NCBI RefSeq assembly: GCF_002794255.1
Contig: NZ_PGGW01000061.1
Span: forward strand, 62,001 to 126,000
Direction: 5' to 3'
Origin: Streptomyces carminius
Lineage (GTDB): Bacteria > Actinomycetota > Actinomycetes > Streptomycetales > Streptomycetaceae
DNA: 64,000 nucleotides
Each line of letters opens with the position of its first letter. The first letter of the stretch is position 1. This document shows positions 59,028 through 64,000 of this stretch, piece by piece. The notes under the pieces were generated by a model. It did not search any database, had not been told where the DNA came from, and saw nothing but the letters and a program-made list of their open reading frames with translations. The position numbers and the translations under genes were made by a program.

Positions 59028-60296
59028 ATGCCCGCCGACCACGCCGACCACGTTCACCGCACCGAGCACCCCGAGCACCCCCACCCGCCGCCCGTCGCGC
59101 CCCCGCCCGCCGGCGAGCGGCTGTGGACGGACCGCCGGTGGCTGCTCTACGCGTCGGCCGCGGCGGCGGCCCGACTCCCCGGCACGATGCTCCCGCTGGG
59201 ACTGGTGCTGGCCGGGCAGTCCCTCACCGGCTCCTTCGCCTCCGGCAGCGTCGTCGCCGGTGCGTACGCGGCCGCCGTCGCGCTGAGTGCCCCGTGGCGC
59301 GGCAGGCGGCTCGACCGCGCGCCGCTGCCCGGCGGGCTGACGGTCCCGCTGGTGTGCGGGGCGCTGCTACTGGCCGCGCTGGGGGCCGCCCTGGCGGTAC
59401 GGGCCCCGATGCCGGTGGCGGCGGCGCTGGCCGCCGGGGCCGCCGTCGCCACGGCCGGGGTGCCCGGCGGGCTGCGGAGCCTGCTGCCGCTGCTGTGGGG
59501 CGGACGCACCGCGGCCCGCGCCTTCGCCGGGGACTCGGCCGTCACGGAGATCACCTGGATCGCCGGGCCGGCACTCGCCGCCGCGCTGTTCGCACAGGCC
59601 GGCCCCGTCGCGCCGGTCGCCTGCGCGGCGGTGCTCTGGCTGGCGGCGGTGCCGGCGGTACGGCGGGTGCCCGGCCGCCGGGCCCCGGCGGGCCCGGTCT
59701 CCCGGGAGCGCACCGGCGGGTTGCTGCGCGCCGTCCGGCCGCTGCTCCTGCTCAGCCTCGGCGTCGGGGTGAACCTCGGCGCCCTCGACGTCGGGCTGCC
59801 GGCCCTGCTGCACAGCCGCGGCTCGGCCCCCGCGGGCGGCGGGCTGCTCATCGCGGCGCTCTCGCTGTCCAGCGCGCTCGCCGTCCTGCTGCTCACCACC
59901 CCCGCGGCGGGGCGCCTCCTCGGCAGCGGGACGGGCGGCGGTGACGGCGGCGGCATACGGCGGGCGGTGGTGTGCCACGCCTGCTACGGTCTGCTGCTCC
60001 TGCCACTGGCACTGCTGCCCCCGCTGCCCGGCGCGCTGGCGGTCGTCCTGGCGGCGGGCTGCTTCCTGGGACCGGGCATCGGTTTCACCTTCGCCCTCGT
60101 CCCCGCGCGGGTGGCACCCGGCCGGCACGGCGAGGCGTTCGGGCTGTTCTTCTCCACCAACGCCCTGGGCACCGCGGCCGGCGCCCTGGCCGCCGGAGCG
60201 CTGGTCGAACACGTGTCGGTCTCCGCCGGGCTACTGCTCGCCGCGCTGCCCCCGGCGGTGGCGGCGGCGGTGGCGGCCCGGCTCAGGCGTCCCTGA
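59028..60296 (+). CDS. Major facilitator superfamily transporter
   Basis: A 422-residue membrane protein with about 11-12 hydrophobic helices (for example LLYASAAAAARLPGTMLPLG, LTVPLVCGALLLAALGAALA, GLLIAALSLSSALAVLLLTT, LAVVLAAGCFLGPGIGFTFA). The layout RLPGTMLP near helix 1 and the APWRGRRLDR loop between helices 2 and 3 are typical of actinobacterial MFS proteins related to exporters. The N-terminus is His/Pro-rich (DHADHVHRTEHPEHPH), which might bind metal. Substrate unknown. ATG 59028 has GGGGAAG upstream. Confidence 0.87.
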   Translation: MPADHADHVHRTEHPEHPHPPPVAPPPAGERLWTDRRWLLYASAAAAARLPGTMLPLGLVLAGQSLTGSFASGSVVAGAYAAAVALSAPWRGRRLDRAPLPGGLTVPLVCGALLLAALGAALAVRAPMPVAAALAAGAAVATAGVPGGLRSLLPLLWGGRTAARAFAGDSAVTEITWIAGPALAAALFAQAGPVAPVACAAVLWLAAVPAVRRVPGRRAPAGPVSRERTGGLLRAVRPLLLLSLGVGVNLGALDVGLPALLHSRGSAPAGGGLLIAALSLSSALAVLLLTTPAAGRLLGSGTGGGDGGGIRRAVVCHACYGLLLLPLALLPPLPGALAVVLAAGCFLGPGIGFTFALVPARVAPGRHGEAFGLFFSTNALGTAAGALAAGALVEHVSVSAGLLLAALPPAVAAAVAARLRRP

Positions 60297-60337
60297 CGCC
60301 GAGCCGCCGGGCCGCGGCGGCGGACCCGCACACGCCG

Positions 60338-60721
60338 TCAGAACCTGTTCCGCGAGGTGCTCGCCGTCCGCTCGGCGCGCAGGAGCGTGGCGAGGACGCA
60401 CAGGGCCAGCGACACCGCGACGGCCAGGTGTCCGAAGAGCGTCTGCGGGAAGTCGAGCGCGTCGCTGCCCACCACCGCGGCGTTTCCGGCTGCCGCGGGG
60501 AACAGCAGGCCGATCACCCCGGCCGGGGCCGGCCGCTCCAGGGCCGCCGCCACGGCCGGGCCGGCGACGCCCAGTGCCAGGAGCACGGCTGCCAGGGCGT
60601 GGCGCAGGGCGTCGTCCGCGTCCGAGACCCACAGCAGGAACGAGCAGCCGACCAGTCCGCAGACCATCACGAACAGCGCCGCCGGCCTGCGGGTCCGCCG
60701 GTACAGGGCGGTCACACTCAT
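60338..60721 (-). CDS. Small integral membrane protein, unknown function
   Basis: A 127-residue protein with four likely membrane helices (PAALFVMVCGLVGCSFLLWV, LRHALAAVLLALGVAGPAVA, VIGLLFPAAAGNAAVV, LFGHLAVAVSLALCVLATLL). I do not recognise a family. Just upstream on the same strand lie the remains of another membrane protein gene, so this may be the survivor of a two-gene operon. ATG 60721 is the start. Confidence 0.65.
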   Translation of the reverse strand: MSVTALYRRTRRPAALFVMVCGLVGCSFLLWVSDADDALRHALAAVLLALGVAGPAVAAALERPAPAGVIGLLFPAAAGNAAVVGSDALDFPQTLFGHLAVAVSLALCVLATLLRAERTASTSRNRF

Positions 60722-60737
60722 ACGGGATCTGTCCTTG

Positions 60738-61139
60738 TCAGACGGCGACGGAGAGCAGGGCGAGGGTCAACGAGGACAGGAACGTGACGGCCTTCTTCCC
60801 GCGGGACAGGCCCCCTCCACACCGACCGGAAGAGCAACGGAGCCGTCAGTCCGGCACCGGCGACATACAGGTGGTACCACGGGGGTTCCCTCGGGGTCCA
60901 GGACGGGGCGGGCCGCGCTCGCGGCGTGCACGGGGAGCACACAGGGACGGGCACGGTGAAGCTCAGGCCGTACGTCGGCCACCTCCGGCGCTCCCGCCGA
61001 CGGTGGAAGACGTTGCGCCCCCCCCGCACACGGCCGTGACGGGCCGGAGCCCGGAGCACGGTGAACAGACTGGTGAGGGCGTATGCCAGGGCCCACAGCC
61101 CGTGGCTGGTGACGCCCGGCTTCCGCTCCCGCCCGGCCG
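60738..61139 (-). pseudogene. Decayed membrane-protein gene with a frameshift
   Basis: One minus-strand frame gives SHGLWALAYALTSLFTVLRA and later PWYHLYVAGAGLTAPLLFRS; the next frame gives GLSRGKKAVTFLSSLTLALL up to TGA at 60738. Both halves are hydrophobic and would join if one base were removed from the GGGGG run at 60811-60815. A C8 run at 61018-61025 is another possible lesion. Family unknown; the remaining middle is low in hydrophobicity. Confidence 0.4.
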
Positions 61140-61224
61140 GACCGCGAAGCGCGCCCGGGCCCTCCCTGCCAGGGGCCGGCGAAGGGCTCCCCACCGACCC
61201 GACCGGCCCCGGCTCGCCGGAGCC

Positions 61225-61497
61225 GTCCAGCTGCTCGCCGCCGGTATGCGCGTGTGGGCGGCGGACGTCCCCGGCGGGGACACGGCCCGGCAGGCTCACC
61301 CCCGGGAGCGCCCGGTGTCCCCTCTGTCGGCCGACGGCCTGAGCAACGACCGGACAGGGCACCGGCTGAACCCGAACTCCGCCACGGTCAAGGACCATGT
61401 GGCGTCGATGCACCTCAAGTGCGGCGTCGGCAACCGGGTTGCGGCGGCCCTGCTGTTCCGCGGCATCCCCGTGCCGCGGGAGTCCCAGCCCGTGTGA
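61225..61497 (+). pseudogene. C-terminal remnant of a LuxR/NarL-type response regulator
   Basis: The frame ending at TGA 61497 reads LLAAGMRVWAADVPGG, then DGLSNDRTGHRLNPNSATVK and DHVASMHLKCGVGNRVAAAL. This matches the LuxR HTH (GLSNAEIGRRL..S.ATVKDHV..L..KLGV.NRV.AA). The helix preceding it (LTxREREVL) is altered (HPRERPVSPL) and the receiver domain is absent, so the gene is dead. Confidence 0.6.
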
Positions 61498-61682
61498 CGG
61501 TGCCCCGGCGGGCGGAGCGGCCCCGTCACGGCAGGAGGCGCGCACCATGACGGGACCGCCGGTGGAGGCGATTCACCGGCGGACGGCGGCCACCGGTGGT
61601 TATTCGCTGGCCGCGCTCCCCCGCCGCTTCCTACAGTGACCGTCAGTGACCGCCGTCCCGGTGGCGCCGACAGGAGCGGATC

Positions 61683-63461
61683 ATGCGTGCGCACTACCCC
61701 CGTACACCGCATCTGCCCTGGTCGCCGGGGGCGTCACCGGACGACGTACGGGCCGCCGACCTGGCCGGGCTGCGCGGCGCGGAGGTCGTGGTCACCGAGA
61801 AACTCGACGGGGAGAACACCACCCTCTACCGCGACGGGCTCCACGCCCGCTCCCCGGACTCGGGTCACCATCCGTCGCGGGCCTGGGTGAAGGCCCTGCA
61901 GGGGCGGATCGGCGCGGCGATACCGTCCGGGTGGCGGGTGTGCGGGGAGAACCTCTACGCCCGGCACTCGATCGGCTACCCGGAGCTGGAAAGCTTCTTC
62001 TACGGCTTCTCCGTCTGGGACGAACACGACCGCTGCCTGGACTGGGACCGCACCGTGCGCTTCCTGCGGCGCGTCGGCGTGCCGGTGCCGCGCGTGCTGT
62101 GGCGGGGGGTCCTCGACGGGCGGGGCGAGCGGGCGCTGCGCGCGCTGCGGGTGGATCCCGGGCGGCAGGAGGGCTACGTCGTGCGGACCGCCGCGGGCTT
62201 TCCCCGGGAGGAGTTCGGGCTGCGGGTGGCCAAGTGGGTGCGGCCGGGACATGTGCGGACGGACACGCACTGGATGCACGCCGCCGTCGTCCCCAACGGG
62301 CTGGGCCCCGCCGCCGCGCTGTGGGCGGTGCGGTCGGGCGCGGCGGTCGATGCGCCCGCCCTGTCGGCCGCCGTCGGGGCGCGGCCGGACGACCTGGGAG
62401 ACCCGGGAGACCCCGAAAACGAGGACGCAGCCGGGACGGCCGTGGCCGAGGTGACGGACCGGCTGGACGCGCTGGGCCGCACGGGGGACACGCGGCTGGC
62501 CGGGGTGCTGGCCGCGCTGCTGCACCGGATGCCGCGGGCCCGGGCGGCCTCCCGCCTGGCCGCACCGCTGGGCATGCCGCTCGCCCGCCGCGTCGCCGAC
62601 CTCGTCGGACTCCACCCGGGCCTGCACCGCCCGTACCCGGACGAGGAGCGCCGGGCCGGGCTGGTGCGGATGTCCTTCGCCGCCGACCCGGGGGTGCTGC
62701 ACGCCCTCGCCGCCTCGGTCCCGGCCGGGCGTACGGAGGCGGCGCGCGAGCAGGTGGAGTGGTCCGCGCTGCACGCCGAGGAGGCCGGGCTGGACGTCGA
62801 GGCGCCGCTGGAGTGGCTGCGCTCGGGGCTGCGGGAGGCGCTCGCCGGGCTGGACGGCGACGCCGCCGACCGCTGCTGGGCCGAGGCCAGACAGGCGTAC
62901 GCGCTGGGCCGGGTCGGCGGCGCCGAGGAGGCGGTGGCGGCCGGCTGGCGGTGGCGCTCCGGGGACTTCCCGCGGCTGGTGCAGCTCGTCGGCCCGTCCG
63001 GCAGCGGCAAGAGCACCTTCGCCGCCGCCCTGCCGGGTGTGGACGCGTACGTCTGCCTCGACGAGCTGCGCCGGGCCCGGGGCTCCCGGTCCGATCAGCG
63101 CGGCAACGACGACGTCCTGCGGGAGGGCCTGGCGCGGCTGGACGCCGCGCTGGCCGCGGCGGACGGCGGCGGGACGGTGGTGTGGGACGCCACCTGCCTC
63201 ACCCCGCACCAGCGCGCCCGGGTGCACGCGGTGGCACACCGCCGGAACGCGCTGGTGACCCACACGGTCACACTGGTGGCCGAGGACGAACTGACGCGCC
63301 GCAACACCGTACGCGCCCATCCGGTGCCGCCGGAGGTGCTGGCCGCGCAACTGCGCCGCTACGTCCCGCCCTACCCGGGTCAGGCGCACCGCACGTGGTA
63401 CGTGGGGGCGGACGGGACGGTGGCGGACACCGACGGCGTGCTGCACGGGGAGGAGTGGTGA
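61683..63461 (+). CDS. RNA ligase fused to a P-loop polynucleotide kinase-like domain
   Basis: A 592-residue two-domain RNA repair protein. The N-terminal half is a T4 Rnl-type ligase: nucleotidyl motif KLDGEN with K40, CGENLYARHSIGY (motif III region), GYVVRTA (IIIa/IV) and RVAKWVRPGHV (motif V). The C-terminal half is a P-loop kinase with Walker A GPSGSGKST (437-445), VCLDELRRARG and VWDATCLTPHQRARV, as in polynucleotide kinases. Together they would phosphorylate a 5'-OH RNA end and seal it. ATG 61683 follows AGGAG. The next gene starts within its stop (TGATG). Reversal of RNA damage by toxins or phage is plausible but inferred. Confidence 0.85.
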   Translation: MRAHYPRTPHLPWSPGASPDDVRAADLAGLRGAEVVVTEKLDGENTTLYRDGLHARSPDSGHHPSRAWVKALQGRIGAAIPSGWRVCGENLYARHSIGYPELESFFYGFSVWDEHDRCLDWDRTVRFLRRVGVPVPRVLWRGVLDGRGERALRALRVDPGRQEGYVVRTAAGFPREEFGLRVAKWVRPGHVRTDTHWMHAAVVPNGLGPAAALWAVRSGAAVDAPALSAAVGARPDDLGDPGDPENEDAAGTAVAEVTDRLDALGRTGDTRLAGVLAALLHRMPRARAASRLAAPLGMPLARRVADLVGLHPGLHRPYPDEERRAGLVRMSFAADPGVLHALAASVPAGRTEAAREQVEWSALHAEEAGLDVEAPLEWLRSGLREALAGLDGDAADRCWAEARQAYALGRVGGAEEAVAAGWRWRSGDFPRLVQLVGPSGSGKSTFAAALPGVDAYVCLDELRRARGSRSDQRGNDDVLREGLARLDAALAAADGGGTVVWDATCLTPHQRARVHAVAHRRNALVTHTVTLVAEDELTRRNTVRAHPVPPEVLAAQLRRYVPPYPGQAHRTWYVGADGTVADTDGVLHGEEW

Positions 63462-64000
63462 TGCGCACCAGCGAGGAGATCTACCACCAGGTCCGCTGGG
63501 ACCCGCGGCTGGACCCGGCCCGGTTCGTGTTGGGCGTACGCCGGCGCGGGGCCGGGCCGAAGCGGATTCCGCTGCCCGAGTTCACGCCCGGGGGCGACAT
63601 CCCCTGGCACCGGGTGCTGTTCGTGGAGGCGGACGGCGAGGTGGTCTGGGACCGCGCCACGGGCGTGGACCGGGTCGGCACCTCGGCCGCCGGACGGGTG
63701 CGCGACCCGCGCCGGCTGCGGGCACCGTTCTTCACCGCCCGCACCCCCCACGCCTGGGACCCGGCCGCCGGCCGCTGGCGTCCCGCGGACCGCGGGCCCC
63801 GCACTCCCCCGGCGCCGCCCGGCACCGCGCCCGAGGTGCGCGTACTGACCTGGAACACCCTGTGGGACCGCTACGACAGCGACCGGATCGACACCGCACA
63901 CCGCCGCCCGCTGCTGCTGGCGGCCCTGGCCGGGTCCGGCGCGGACGTCATCGCGCTCCAGGAGGTGGAGGCCGGGCTGCTGGAGATGCTGCTGGCCGCG
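63461..64000 (+). CDS. MJ1316/DUF504 domain fused to an EEP-family nuclease (C-terminus outside window)
   Basis: The visible 180 residues begin with an MJ1316 (DUF504) RNA-end-recognition domain: YHQVRWDPRLDPARFVLGVR, RIPLPEFTPGGDIPWHRV and DGEVVWDRATGVDRV. After a Pro-rich linker an exonuclease-endonuclease-phosphatase domain starts at EVRVLTWNTLWDRY, with LQEVEAG (catalytic Glu). The MJ1316 domain is thought to recognise cyclic phosphate RNA ends, and the EEP domain to trim or open them before ligation. ATG 63461 has GGGGAGGAG upstream and overlaps the ligase stop. More domains may lie beyond 64000. Confidence 0.85.
   Translation, partial: MRTSEEIYHQVRWDPRLDPARFVLGVRRRGAGPKRIPLPEFTPGGDIPWHRVLFVEADGEVVWDRATGVDRVGTSAAGRVRDPRRLRAPFFTARTPHAWDPAAGRWRPADRGPRTPPAPPGTAPEVRVLTWNTLWDRYDSDRIDTAHRRPLLLAALAGSGADVIALQEVEAGLLEMLLAA

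Noticed and set aside
60718..61548. A single intact 276-residue minus-strand protein
   Set aside because: Only short stretches look protein-like; the rest is low complexity and partly antisense to the luxR remnant. A frameshifted remnant explains it better.

Overview
The window looks like chromosomal DNA of a Streptomyces species or close relative. GC is very high with strong third-position G/C bias, GTG starts and GTGA/ATGA stop-start overlaps are common, and families typical of Streptomyces occur: WhiB-like protein, XRE/DUF5753 + DUF397 pair, DUF6879, DUF6461, DUF6247, many one-component regulators. No rRNA, complete tRNA, CRISPR array, transposase or prophage structural gene was seen.

Layout. 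(1) 1-1977: partial F420/flavin oxidoreductase, WhiB-like protein, NodB-type deacetylase. (2) 2037-25525, all but the inserted modules on the minus strand: a complete six-gene BREX type 2 / Pgl phage-defence locus, read right to left as pglW-pglX, pglY-pglZ, brxD-brxHI. A divergent two-gene cassette (DUF262 protein + CBS-HEPN protein) sits between pglZ and brxD. Two toxin-antitoxin-like modules with visibly broken toxin genes sit between pglY and pglX. (3) 25799-32880: small Cys-rich protein, DUF397/XRE pair, CorA-like membrane protein, APH-fold kinase, DUF6879 protein, EcsC/TerB-like protein, 42-residue protein. (4) 32977-37287: two paralogous nuclease-helicases (PD-(D/E)XK-like + DUF2075), each preceded by the same structured leader, a candidate undescribed cis-regulatory RNA. 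(5) 37455-44188: a deletion scar of tetR and oxidoreductase tails, then ordinary regulator/enzyme pairs (MarR/SnoaL-like, SDR/TetR with twin operators, AraC/acyl-CoA-dehydrogenase-like). (6) 44382-56136: a PQQ island: pqqA-pqqC-pqqDE-pqqB between two paralogous secreted quinoproteins sharing a promoter, with SMI1/KNR4, aldo/keto reductase-LysR and VapBC-like genes interspersed. (7) 56141-61497: CE15 esterase fragment, TetR/SGNH hydrolase, secreted beta/gamma-crystallin-like protein, MFS transporter, and decayed membrane-protein and luxR remnants. (8) 61683-64000: RNA repair operon (RNA ligase + P-loop kinase, then MJ1316/DUF504 + EEP nuclease, cut by the window end).

How it fits together. The left half is a defence island. 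The Pgl/BREX core has gained a candidate extra defence cassette and has acted as a landing site for toxin-antitoxin genes that have since decayed. The nuclease-helicase pair nearby and the RNA ligase/kinase/EEP operon at the far end would suit antiviral or RNA-damage roles, but that is inference. The PQQ island appears to make both the cofactor and its likely users. The most promising undescribed items are the DUF262/CBS-HEPN pair inside the BREX locus and the shared RNA leader of the two DUF2075 helicases. No database search or folding program was run; family names rest on motifs and remembered family features.
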